Source of the DNA: DASQHM01 sp035632095
GTDB lineage: Bacteria; Pseudomonadota; Alphaproteobacteria; Ferrovibrionales; Ferrovibrionaceae
Length of the DNA stretch: 29,610 nt
Direction of reading: 5' to 3'
NCBI GenBank assembly: GCA_035632095.1
Contig: DASQHM010000138.1
Coordinates: 1 to 29,610 of the forward strand
The notes beneath the pieces are model-generated. The model saw nothing but the letters and a program-made list of their open reading frames with translations, was not told the origin of the DNA and made no database searches. Position numbers and translations under genes: made by a program. Of the stretch, positions 16,630 to 24,416 are shown piece by piece. Each line of letters starts with the position of its first letter. Position 1 is the first letter of the stretch.

Positions 16630-17772
16630 ATGGGACCGTTGGCAGGAATCAAAGTCGTCGAACTCGCCGGCATCGGGCCGGGCCCGTTCTGCTGCATGCT
16701 GCTCTCCGACATGGGCGCGGACGTCCTCCGCGTCGATCGTGCGGAGGCCGCCGATCTCGGCATTCCCAACGATCCGAAGTTCAATCTGCTTAATCGCGGC
16801 CGGCGCTCCGTCGCCGTCGACCTGAAGAAACCCGAAGGCATCGCCGCGGTGAAGAAGCTCATCAAGCAAGCTGACGTACTGGTGGAGGGCTTTCGTCCGG
16901 GCGTGACCGAGCGCCTCGGCCTCGGGCCGGACGATTGCTTCAAGCTCAATCCGCGCCTGATCTATGGCCGCATGACGGGCTTCGGCCAAGAGGGACCGAT
17001 CGCCCATGCCGCCGGCCACGACATCAACTACATCGCGCTGACCGGCGCGCTGCATTCCATCGGCCGGCGCGGCGGCGCGCCGGTGCCGCCGCTCAATCTG
17101 GTCGGCGATTTCGGCGGCGGGGCGCTCTATCTCGCGTTCGGCATCGTCTGCGCGCTGCTCGAAAGCAAGACCTCCGGCAAAGGCCAGGTGGTCGATACCG
17201 CCATGGTCGACGGCGCCTCTTCGCTTATGACGGCAATCTACGGGCTCCGCGCGGCCGGACGTTGGACCGACGTGCGGGGCGAGAACGTGCTCGACACCGG
17301 CGCGCCCTGGTACGGCGTCTACGAGACCAAGGACGGCAAATTCGTGTCGATCGGCTCCATCGAAGCGAAATTCTACGCGGAGCTCTTGCGCCTCACCGGC
17401 CTCGACAAGGAGGAATTGCCCAAGCAGCACGACCGCAAGGGCTGGCCGAAGCTCCACGAACGCTTTACGGCGGTGTTCAAGAGCAAGTCGCGCGACGAAT
17501 GGTGCAAGATCATGGAAGGCAGCGACGTGTGCTTCGCGCCGGTGCTGTCCATGGCCGAGGCGCCGGCGCATGCGCAGAACAAGGCCCGCAGCACCTTCGT
17601 CGAGGTCGACGGCGTGGTGCAGCCGGGCCCGGCGCCGCGCTTCAGCCGCACCAAGCCGAAGGTCCAGCGCGGGCCCGCACGGGCCGGCCAGCATACGGTC
17701 GAGGCGCTCGGCGACTGGGGTTTCGCGGCGGCGGATATTGCCGCCTTGAAGAAGGCCGGCGCGGTCGCGTAA
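16630..17772 (+). CDS. CaiB/BaiF-family protein, probable alpha-methylacyl-CoA racemase
   Basis: Family III CoA-transferase fold, 380 aa. Two features point to a racemase rather than a transferase. GHDINYIALTGAL carries the racemase-type His (His130), and LVGDFGGGALYLAFGI carries Asp160, matching the His/Asp pair of mycobacterial MCR and mammalian AMACR. The segment GSIEAKFY with its Glu also fits. Such enzymes swap (2R)- and (2S)-methylacyl-CoA so that only the S form enters beta-oxidation. It starts 1 bp after the acyl-CoA synthetase stop and is followed after 6 bp by an SDR. The synthetase-racemase pairing supports processing of branched acids. Formyl- or succinyl-CoA transferase is less likely. 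Confidence 0.88.
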   Translation: MGPLAGIKVVELAGIGPGPFCCMLLSDMGADVLRVDRAEAADLGIPNDPKFNLLNRGRRSVAVDLKKPEGIAAVKKLIKQADVLVEGFRPGVTERLGLGPDDCFKLNPRLIYGRMTGFGQEGPIAHAAGHDINYIALTGALHSIGRRGGAPVPPLNLVGDFGGGALYLAFGIVCALLESKTSGKGQVVDTAMVDGASSLMTAIYGLRAAGRWTDVRGENVLDTGAPWYGVYETKDGKFVSIGSIEAKFYAELLRLTGLDKEELPKQHDRKGWPKLHERFTAVFKSKSRDEWCKIMEGSDVCFAPVLSMAEAPAHAQNKARSTFVEVDGVVQPGPAPRFSRTKPKVQRGPARAGQHTVEALGDWGFAAADIAALKKAGAVA

Positions 17773-17778
17773 GCAGCG

Positions 17779-18549
17779 ATGGACCGCCTCAAGGGCAAGG
17801 TGGCGCTGATCACCGGCGCTGCGTCCGGCATAGGACGCGCCACCGCGGCGCTGTTCGCCCGCGAAGGCGCCAAGGTCGTGCTGACCGATCTTGACGGCAA
17901 GGCCGGCGAGGCGGTCGCGGCGGACATCGCCAAGTCCGGCGGCGAGACGCTTTTCCTAAAGCATGATGCGACGAACGAGGCCGATTGGCAGCGCGTCGTC
18001 GCTGCCGCCATATCGGCTTTCGGCAGGCTCGATGCGCTTGTGAACAACGCCGGCATCGGCCTCGCCAAGTCGCTGCTCGAAACCACGGTCGACGACTGGC
18101 GGCGCGTCATGGCGGTCAATCTGGAGGGCGTATTTCTCGGCACGCGGGAAGGCGTCCTCGTCATGCGCGACCGCGGCGGCGGCGCCATCGTCAACGTGTC
18201 GTCGATCGCCGGCATCGTCGGGTTGCCGCGCTCGCCGGCCTATTCCGCCTCGAAGGGCGGCGTGCGGCTTCTCACCAAGGCGGCGGCGCTGGAAAGCGCC
18301 CAATCGGGCTGGAAGGTGCGGATCAATTCCGTGCATCCGGGCTATATCGAAACGCCCATGGTCCTGGGGCATATCGCGCGCGCGGCCGACCCCGAACAGG
18401 CCCGCCAGTACCTGATTTCGCGTCACCCCATCGGGCGCTTGGGCCGGCCGGAAGAGATCGCCGAGGCCATCCTGTTCCTGGCCTCGGATGAATCGAGCTT
18501 CATGACCGGCGCGGAGCTTGTCGCCGACGGCGGCTACACGGCGCAATGA
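17779..18549 (+). CDS. SDR oxidoreductase (3-hydroxyacyl/alcohol dehydrogenase type)
   Basis: Short-chain dehydrogenase of 256 aa. TGAASGIG (13-20) binds the nucleotide, Asp37/Asp39 (TDLDG) favour NAD+, NNAG (89-92) is present, and Ser142, Tyr155 and Lys159 form the catalytic set. The C-terminus GAELVADGGYTAQ is typical of SDRs acting on cyclic alcohols or 3-hydroxyacyl-CoA. It follows the racemase gene by 6 bp, so a step in the same acid-degradation route is likely. The exact substrate is not visible. It is convergent with the efflux pump gene, with 7 bp between stops. Confidence 0.88.
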   Translation: MDRLKGKVALITGAASGIGRATAALFAREGAKVVLTDLDGKAGEAVAADIAKSGGETLFLKHDATNEADWQRVVAAAISAFGRLDALVNNAGIGLAKSLLETTVDDWRRVMAVNLEGVFLGTREGVLVMRDRGGGAIVNVSSIAGIVGLPRSPAYSASKGGVRLLTKAAALESAQSGWKVRINSVHPGYIETPMVLGHIARAADPEQARQYLISRHPIGRLGRPEEIAEAILFLASDESSFMTGAELVADGGYTAQ

Positions 18550-18556
18550 CGTTGGA

Positions 18557-20155
18557 CTAGGTCTGCGGCCGATTGATCGCCAGCACGACCTTGTTGACCA
18601 TCGGCATCATCAAGAGCGCCGCGAAGAACACGAACGACATGAGAAACAGGCAGTCGGAGTAGGTGAGCACCAGCGCCTCGCGCTGCACCAGGTTGCCGAT
18701 GGTCTTGAGCGCCGCGAGGTCGGCGTTTCCCGGCATCATGTCGCTGAAGCGGGCCGCGAGGCTGTCGAGCACCGCTTGCACGTTTAGCCGGCGCGCCGTA
18801 ATGGCTTCCATCAGCCGGGTATGGTGCAAGGCATAACGGTCGGTGAGCACGGTGTTGATGGACGCGAGCCCGATGGCGCCGCCGAGATTGCGCGTCAGGT
18901 TGTAGAAGCCGGCGCCGTTGCGCACTTGTTCGGGCGTCAAAGTGCCGAGGGTCAATGCGTTGATCGGCACGAAGCAGCACATCAGCGCCATGCCGCGCAT
19001 GGCCTGGGGCAGGAACAGCTCCCAGAACCGCGTTTCGTGGGTGAGCACCGAATTAAGCGCGATGGACGCGCCGAGCAGCAACAGGCCGAAGCTGAGCACG
19101 TAGCGCAGGTCGAACGTGCGGGTGAGCTTGCCGGCGATGGGCGCCACCATCATCTGGAAGATGCCGGTGATCGACATGAGCATGCCGATCTGCATGCTGT
19201 CGTAGCGGGCTACTTGGCCGAGAAACAGCGGCGTGATGTAAACCGCGCCATAGAGTCCGATGCCGATGACGAAGCTGAACAGGCAACCGATGGCGAAATT
19301 CTTGTTCTTGAAGGTTCGCAGCACCACGACCGGGTTCTTGGTCGTCAGCTCCCACCAGAAGAACACGACGCCGGCAACCGCGGCCACGATGGTGAAGATG
19401 ACGATGCTGTTGGTGTCGAACCATTCGTTGCGCGGTCCTTCTTCGAGCACGTATTCCAGGCTGCCGAGGAACAGCGCCACCAGGATGACGCCAAGCCAGT
19501 CGAAACGTCGCAGCAGATGCAGGTGCGGCCGGTCGAAATCCACCAGCAGAAAGACCAGCAGGGTGACGATGGTGCCGGGCACCACATTGACCAGGAACAG
19601 CCAGTGCCAGGTGAAATCCGCCGTGATCCAGCCGCCGAGTGTGGGGCCAAGGGTCGGCGCCGAGGTGGCGACAAGTCCCATCAACACCGAATTGCTGGCG
19701 CGCCGCTTCGGGGAGAAAATGGTGTAGCTCGTCGCAAACACCGTCGGGATCATGGCGCCGCCGAGAAAGCCCTGGGCCGCCCGCAGCACGATCATGGTGT
19801 TGAGATCGTCGGCGAAGGCGCAGGCGGCGCTCATGACCGTGAAGCCGATGACGGAAGCGAGGAACAGCCAGCGCGTCGACAGCACGCGGCTTAGCCATCC
19901 TGACAGCGGGATCATGATGATCTCGGCGATCAGATAGCTCGTCTGCACCCAGCTGATCTCATCGGTGCTGGCGGAGAGGCCCGCCTGCAATTCGGACAGC
20001 GACGACGTCACGATCTGGATGTCCAGGATCGCCATGAACATGCCGAAGACCATGGCGAAGAAGCCGACGAGTTCGCGCCAGCCGACCGGCGGCGGTTCCC
20101 CCGCCTGCGGCGGCTGAAGCGGTCGAACGGCGTCGACCGATGCCTCGCCGCTCAC
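18557..20155 (-). CDS. DHA2-family MFS multidrug efflux protein (EmrB-like)
   Basis: Inner-membrane drug/proton antiporter of 532 aa, the size of 14-helix DHA2 proteins. Motif C appears as APTLGPTLGGWI with the following W-x-W-x-F-x-x-N-x-x-PG. Motif D1-like LDIQIVTSSLSEL lies in the first helix, and R-A-x-Q-G-F-L-G-G-A is present in the fourth. The start is GTG at 20155, overlapping the TGA stop of the upstream membrane-fusion gene (GTGA), so the two are translationally coupled. It should form a complex with the adjacent HlyD-like protein and an outer-membrane channel encoded elsewhere. It is probably repressed by the TetR protein at 21381. Confidence 0.93.
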   Translation of the reverse strand: MSGEASVDAVRPLQPPQAGEPPPVGWRELVGFFAMVFGMFMAILDIQIVTSSLSELQAGLSASTDEISWVQTSYLIAEIIMIPLSGWLSRVLSTRWLFLASVIGFTVMSAACAFADDLNTMIVLRAAQGFLGGAMIPTVFATSYTIFSPKRRASNSVLMGLVATSAPTLGPTLGGWITADFTWHWLFLVNVVPGTIVTLLVFLLVDFDRPHLHLLRRFDWLGVILVALFLGSLEYVLEEGPRNEWFDTNSIVIFTIVAAVAGVVFFWWELTTKNPVVVLRTFKNKNFAIGCLFSFVIGIGLYGAVYITPLFLGQVARYDSMQIGMLMSITGIFQMMVAPIAGKLTRTFDLRYVLSFGLLLLGASIALNSVLTHETRFWELFLPQAMRGMALMCCFVPINALTLGTLTPEQVRNGAGFYNLTRNLGGAIGLASINTVLTDRYALHHTRLMEAITARRLNVQAVLDSLAARFSDMMPGNADLAALKTIGNLVQREALVLTYSDCLFLMSFVFFAALLMMPMVNKVVLAINRPQT

Positions 20156-21222
20156 TTCCGCTCGCCGGCGAGCGCCGGCGTCATCAGGGTGGCGCTATCG
20201 CCGTCGCAGGAGTCGATCATGACCACCGCCGACATGCCGGGCCGCAGGCGTCCGGCCAGCACGTTGTCCGGCGGAAGCACGATCTTCACCGGCACGCGCT
20301 GCACAACCTTGGTGAAATTTCCGGTCGCGTTCTCCGGCGGCAGCAGGCTGAACTTCGCGCCCGTCGCCGGTGCAAGACTGTCGATGCGCCCGGTCAGGTT
20401 CACGCCGGGGAAGGCGTCGATCTCCACCTGTACGGGCTGGCCCGGATGCATGTGGCGGAGCGCCGTCTCCTTGAAGTTGGCCTCGACCCAGACTTGGTCG
20501 AGCGGCACCACGGAAAGCAGCGCGGTACCGGCGCGCACGTACTGTCCGACCTCGGCGCCGCGATTGCCGACCACGCCCGAGGCGGGCGCCGTCAGCACCG
20601 TGTTCGCCAGGTCGTTCTCCGCAAGCGCGCGTTCGGCTTCCGCCTGGGCAAGCATCGCCTCGTCCTGCCGCTGCTCGCTGGTGAGCACGTTGAGCTGCGC
20701 CCGCTCGGCTTCCAGGCGCGCGCGATTTTTCGCCAGTCCCGCTTCGGCCTTGCGCGCGTCGGCATCGGCCGTTTCGAATTTGCTTTTCGCCGCGAAGTCG
20801 GCGCGGAGCAAGCTCTGCTGGCGCTCCCGGTCGGCGGTGGCGCGCTTCAACTCGGCTTCGGCGCCCACGATGTCGGCCTGGGCCTGCGCGATGCTGGATT
20901 GCTGCCACACCAGGCGGCTCTGGAGATTTTCGATCGCCGCCTTGCGCGCGGCGACGGTTGCGCGCGCCTGGTCGGCCTTGGCGCGATACTCCGCGTCGTC
21001 GATCCGGACCAGGACATCGCCGGCCTTGACCTGCTGGTTATCCTTGACGGCCACGGCCACGATGTAGCCCGCAACCTTCGGGCTGATCACCGTGATGTCG
21101 CTCTGCAGGTAGGCGTCGTCCGTGTCGTATTGGTACCGCGCCACGGCGAGCCAGTACCAGGCGCCGGCGGTAGTCACGAGCAGCGCCAGTCCGATCAAAA
21201 CGAACGCAACGTATTTTCGCAT
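20152..21222 (-). CDS. HlyD-family membrane fusion protein (EmrA-like)
   Basis: Periplasmic adaptor of an EmrAB-type pump, 356 aa. One N-terminal membrane helix (YVAFVLIGLALLVTTAGAWYWL) is followed by a biotinyl-lipoyl-like half motif (SDITVISPKVAGYI...VKAGDVL), a long coiled-coil hairpin (about 80-190), then the second lipoyl half (TAPASGVVGNRGAEVGQYV) and beta-barrel. The frame is open up to 21294, but MRKYVAF at 21222 is the typical EmrA start. Neither candidate has a strong ribosome site. It overlaps the pump gene by 4 nt and is divergent from tetR. Confidence 0.9.
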   Translation of the reverse strand: MRKYVAFVLIGLALLVTTAGAWYWLAVARYQYDTDDAYLQSDITVISPKVAGYIVAVAVKDNQQVKAGDVLVRIDDAEYRAKADQARATVAARKAAIENLQSRLVWQQSSIAQAQADIVGAEAELKRATADRERQQSLLRADFAAKSKFETADADARKAEAGLAKNRARLEAERAQLNVLTSEQRQDEAMLAQAEAERALAENDLANTVLTAPASGVVGNRGAEVGQYVRAGTALLSVVPLDQVWVEANFKETALRHMHPGQPVQVEIDAFPGVNLTGRIDSLAPATGAKFSLLPPENATGNFTKVVQRVPVKIVLPPDNVLAGRLRPGMSAVVMIDSCDGDSATLMTPALAGERK

Positions 21223-21299
21223 GGTCCAAGTTTCCGTCCGGCGCAGTGTGGAAAGGCCTATCCCCGCCACGGTCCGCGAACCGGTAACCGACAAGAGTA

Positions 21300-21329
21300 T
21301 TGACTAAACTGAACCGTTCAGTCTAATAA
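21300..21329 (+). promoter_or_regulatory. Promoter of the TetR gene
   Basis: TTGACT (21300-21305) and TAATAA (21324-21329), separated by 18 bp, fit a sigma70-like promoter reading towards tetR at 21381. The operator palindrome fills the spacer, implying autorepression. Confidence 0.6.
21305..21325. promoter_or_regulatory. TetR-type operator palindrome
   Basis: A 21-bp palindrome centred on ACTGAACCGTTCAGT (21308-21322) has 10-bp arms matching at 9 of 10 positions around a central C. It lies between divergent efflux and tetR genes, inside the tetR promoter. This is the expected place for a local TetR-family repressor to control both directions. Confidence 0.8.
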
Positions 21330-21380
21330 TCCATTAATCGGGCATTTGGCCCGGCCGGTCAAGCGGTATTTGAGGCGGAA

Positions 21381-22022
21381 ATGGCCAAGGCGGCAGTGGC
21401 GAAGGCGGCGGGAGAGGCACTCCGGGAGCCTGCGCCGAGCAAGCGGCAAGCGATCCTCGGCGCGGCGGCCGAAGTCTTTCTGCGCGAGGGCTACGGCGCC
21501 GCAAGCATGGACGCCATCGCGCGCGTGGCCGGGGTCTCCAAGGCGACGGTCTACGCCCATTTCGCCAACAAGGAGGCCTTGTTCGCGGCCATCATCGAGG
21601 GCGGCGCCCGCAGCCGGTTCTCGGATCTCGATACGGACGTGGCGGCGGGCGACATCGCCACGGCTCTGCGCGGCATCGCCCAGCGCTTCTTCGACATGGT
21701 GCTGACGCCGGGCGGGCTCGCGATCTATCGCGTGGTGGTCGCGGAATCCGTCCGTTTTCCCGAGCTCGGCCGGGCCTTCTACGAAAACGGACCGCAAGTC
21801 ACGCGGTCCAGCATCGAGCGTTTTTTGCGCAGGGCAGTGAAACGCGGTCTGCTGAAGATCGACAACCCGCGCCTTGCCGGAGACCAGTTTGTCGGCATGA
21901 TCAAGGGCGACCTTTATCTCCGCCTGTTGCTCGGCATTGTGAATGAAACCAGCCAAGCCGAAATCGACGAAGCCGTGGAGCACGCGGTCGCGGCCTTTCT
22001 CGCGGCCTACGCACCTCGCTGA
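21381..22022 (+). CDS. TetR/AcrR-family transcriptional repressor of the efflux pump
   Basis: Regulator of 213 aa. The N-terminal helix-turn-helix spans about residues 42-63 (SMDAIARVAGVSKATVYAHFANKEALFAAI), the standard TetR pattern. The C-terminal ligand-binding part (about 85-200) resembles AcrR-type domains. It is divergent from the EmrAB-like genes, with the palindrome at 21305-21325 between them. It most likely represses both the pump and itself until an inducing compound binds. GAGGCGGAA precedes the ATG. The inducer is unknown. Confidence 0.9.
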   Translation: MAKAAVAKAAGEALREPAPSKRQAILGAAAEVFLREGYGAASMDAIARVAGVSKATVYAHFANKEALFAAIIEGGARSRFSDLDTDVAAGDIATALRGIAQRFFDMVLTPGGLAIYRVVVAESVRFPELGRAFYENGPQVTRSSIERFLRRAVKRGLLKIDNPRLAGDQFVGMIKGDLYLRLLLGIVNETSQAEIDEAVEHAVAAFLAAYAPR

Positions 22023-22055
22023 TTTCATGCGCCGCAGCGGGCATCGCTCGCCCGC

Positions 22056-23849
22056 GTGAGCGATCCGCCGACATCGCCGGCAAACGCCGGTCCTGCCGCC
22101 GAGCCCGCGCGCGTCGAGGCGGAGCTAATCGCGCTGCTTTTCCGCCTTAGCCGCGGCACCCGCTACATTCCGATCGTCGCCTTGAGCCTGCTCGTCGCCT
22201 TGCATTGGCAATCGGCGCCGCGCCTATTGCTGGTCGTCGCCTTCGCCGCCTATCTCGCCGCGACGGCCGGGTTCGATTGGTTGCGCCGCGCCTATGCGTG
22301 GGCAAAGCCGGACCCGATCGAAGCGCCGATCTGGGCGCGGCGTTTCGCCGTGTGCTCGTTCTTGAGCGGCACCGTTTGGGGCGCGCTTGGATATCGGCTC
22401 GCCATGGTCGACGACGTCGCGCTCTATTCCTTCACCACAATCGTCCTGGTGTTGATGGTGACGTCTTCCGTGGTGGCGCGTTCGAGCTATCTCCCGGCCT
22501 TTTACGCGTTCGTCGCGCCGACCACCGCGCTTTTCGTCCTCGGACAATTGATGCTAGGTCGCTACGTTTCCCTGGCCGTCGCCGGCGGCGCCGTGGCCTA
22601 TGTCGCCGCCCTCGCCATGTGGGCGCACAACTTGAACCGCTCGCATCGCGACATCGTGGCGTTGCGCTTCGAAAACAGCGCGCTGATCGAGCGTCTGTCG
22701 CAAGCGCGCGAGGCGGCGGAACGGGGTCGCGACGCGGCCGAGTCCGGCAATCGCGCCAAGACCCAGTTTCTCGCGACCGTCGGGCACGAATTGCGCACGC
22801 CGCTGAACGGCATTCTCGGAATGGCCGATCTTCTGCTGAACTCCCGGCTCGATGCCGAGCAGCGATCCTATGCCGAAGTCGTGCGCGACGGCGGCCGGAA
22901 ACTGCTTCGCATCATCAACGACATACTCGACTTCACCCAGCTCGAGGCGGATCGCATCGAGCTCGAGATCGCGCCGTTCGATGTGAACGCGCTGGTGAAG
23001 CAGGCCATCGCGCGAATGGCGCCCCGCGCCGCCGAAAAGGGCTTGAGCTTGAGCTCCTATGTCGATGCTGACGTGCCGGCCTCGATGCTGGGCGACCGCA
23101 CGCGCATCCTTCGCGTCTTGTCGATCCTGCTCGACAACGCCGTGAAATTCACCGATAGCGGATCGGTTTCGTGCGAGGTCTCGCGCATGGACGACGGCAC
23201 GACGGTCTTTCAGGTGGTCGATACCGGGCCTGGGGTGCCGGCATCGGTGCAACCGCATGTGTTCGAGCGCTTTACGTCGGGCGATACGTCGTTCGCGCGA
23301 AGGCATGGCGGCAGCGGGCTCGGTCTTGCCATTGCGCATCGCCTAGTCGAGGCCATGGGCGGCACTATCGGTGTCGACGGCGCGGCCGGCGGCGGCAGCC
23401 GCTTCTGGTTTCGCCTGAAGCTGCGTGCGGGTCCGGCCGACGCCATGCCGGCCGCGGCCCCGGCCGAGGGCGTTGCGCCTCGGCGGCGGGCATTGCGGCT
23501 CTTGGTGGCGGACGACGTCGACGTCAATCGCCGCCTGACCCAGCGCATGCTCGAACGCGGCGGCCATCGTGTCGACGTGGCGGCCGACGGCGCCGCGGCG
23601 ATCGAGGCCGCCAGCCACACCGCCTACGACTTGATCCTGATGGACGTCGAGATGCCGGGGTTGCACGGCCTCGATGCGGCAGAGGCCATTCGCCGCCTGC
23701 CGGGAGCGGCCGGCCGCGTCCGCATTGTCGCGCTCACGGCCCATTCGGAGGATCTACTCATGGCGCGTTGCCGCGCGGCCGGAATGAACGACTTCCTCAC
23801 CAAGCCGATCGACGCGGCCAGGCTCGACGCGATCCTCGCAGCGCTCTGA
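22056..23849 (+). CDS. Membrane hybrid histidine kinase with C-terminal receiver
   Basis: Hybrid sensor kinase of 597 aa. The N-terminal ~190 residues hold about six hydrophobic segments with little periplasmic loop, so the sensing is probably within the membrane. A short helix leads to the HisKA domain with His244 in ATVGHELRTPLNGILG. The HATPase domain has the N box LLDNAVKFTDSG, the G1 box DTGPGVP and the G2 box GGSGLGLAI. The receiver domain (about 483-597) has acidic residues in VADDVD, phospho-acceptor Asp530 in LMDVEMPG, and Lys in FLTKPID. The start is GTG at 22056, which lacks a clear ribosome site, so it is provisional. No response regulator or Hpt gene lies nearby, so its partner must be encoded elsewhere. 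It follows tetR by 33 bp on the same strand. Confidence 0.9.
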   Translation: MSDPPTSPANAGPAAEPARVEAELIALLFRLSRGTRYIPIVALSLLVALHWQSAPRLLLVVAFAAYLAATAGFDWLRRAYAWAKPDPIEAPIWARRFAVCSFLSGTVWGALGYRLAMVDDVALYSFTTIVLVLMVTSSVVARSSYLPAFYAFVAPTTALFVLGQLMLGRYVSLAVAGGAVAYVAALAMWAHNLNRSHRDIVALRFENSALIERLSQAREAAERGRDAAESGNRAKTQFLATVGHELRTPLNGILGMADLLLNSRLDAEQRSYAEVVRDGGRKLLRIINDILDFTQLEADRIELEIAPFDVNALVKQAIARMAPRAAEKGLSLSSYVDADVPASMLGDRTRILRVLSILLDNAVKFTDSGSVSCEVSRMDDGTTVFQVVDTGPGVPASVQPHVFERFTSGDTSFARRHGGSGLGLAIAHRLVEAMGGTIGVDGAAGGGSRFWFRLKLRAGPADAMPAAAPAEGVAPRRRALRLLVADDVDVNRRLTQRMLERGGHRVDVAADGAAAIEAASHTAYDLILMDVEMPGLHGLDAAEAIRRLPGAAGRVRIVALTAHSEDLLMARCRAAGMNDFLTKPIDAARLDAILAAL

Positions 23850-23859
23850 GCCCTCCGGC

Positions 23860-24243
23860 TCAGGTTTTCGCGGCGATGGCTTCCACTTCGACCAGCCATT
23901 CGGGCATGGCCAGCGCCTGCACGATCAAAAGGGTCGAGGCAGGCTTGTGGCCGGCTTGGAAGCGATCGCGCGCCGAACGGTACGGCACGACGAACCGGGA
24001 GTCGGTCAGGAAGGCCGTCACCTTGACAACGTCGCGGATCCCCATGCCGGCGCTTTCCAGCACGTCGAGGAGGTTGCGCCAGGCGATCTCGGATTGCTCC
24101 TCGATGGTCTTGCCGACCTGTCCCTGCCGGGCGCCGACCTGCCCCGAGATGTAGAGCCAGCGGGCGCCCGCCGGCACCTCGATGCCGTAGCTGTATGGCG
24201 CCGTCGCCGGCCCGATGCTCTCCGGATGATGGGCTTTGTTCAT
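23860..24243 (-). CDS. RidA/YjgF/Rid-family protein without the catalytic arginine
   Basis: Small Rid-superfamily protein of 127 aa, probably a cytoplasmic homotrimer. Family signs include YISGQVG, the helical DVVKVTAFLTD segment and EVEAIA at the end. In classic RidA, an Arg follows the Pro-Ala near position 105 and binds the imine/enamine intermediate. Here the segment is KPASTLLIVQAL, so Ser103 stands where Arg is expected. That places it in the Rid4-7-like groups, whose activities are less well understood. GGGGAGGA lies just upstream of the start at 24243. It is divergent from the large coiled-coil gene. Confidence 0.87.
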   Translation of the reverse strand: MNKAHHPESIGPATAPYSYGIEVPAGARWLYISGQVGARQGQVGKTIEEQSEIAWRNLLDVLESAGMGIRDVVKVTAFLTDSRFVVPYRSARDRFQAGHKPASTLLIVQALAMPEWLVEVEAIAAKT

Positions 24244-24416
24244 AGTGCGTCCTCCCCGATTTCACGCGCTCGCCGGCCCGGTCGGGCCGCCGACGCCGCA
24301 GTCTAACGCCTCGCGACTCGTTGGCACAATTGACGACGCGATTTGTTAGGCAGATGATTCAACTATGCGAATCGGCCGGAATCCTGGCTCCGGCGACGCC
24401 ACATAAGGAAGCCGAC

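Noticed and set aside
20140..21303. Forward open frame of 387 codons opposite the HlyD-family gene
   Set aside because: The reverse strand encodes a convincing EmrA-like protein overlapping the pump gene. The forward translation has no family features.
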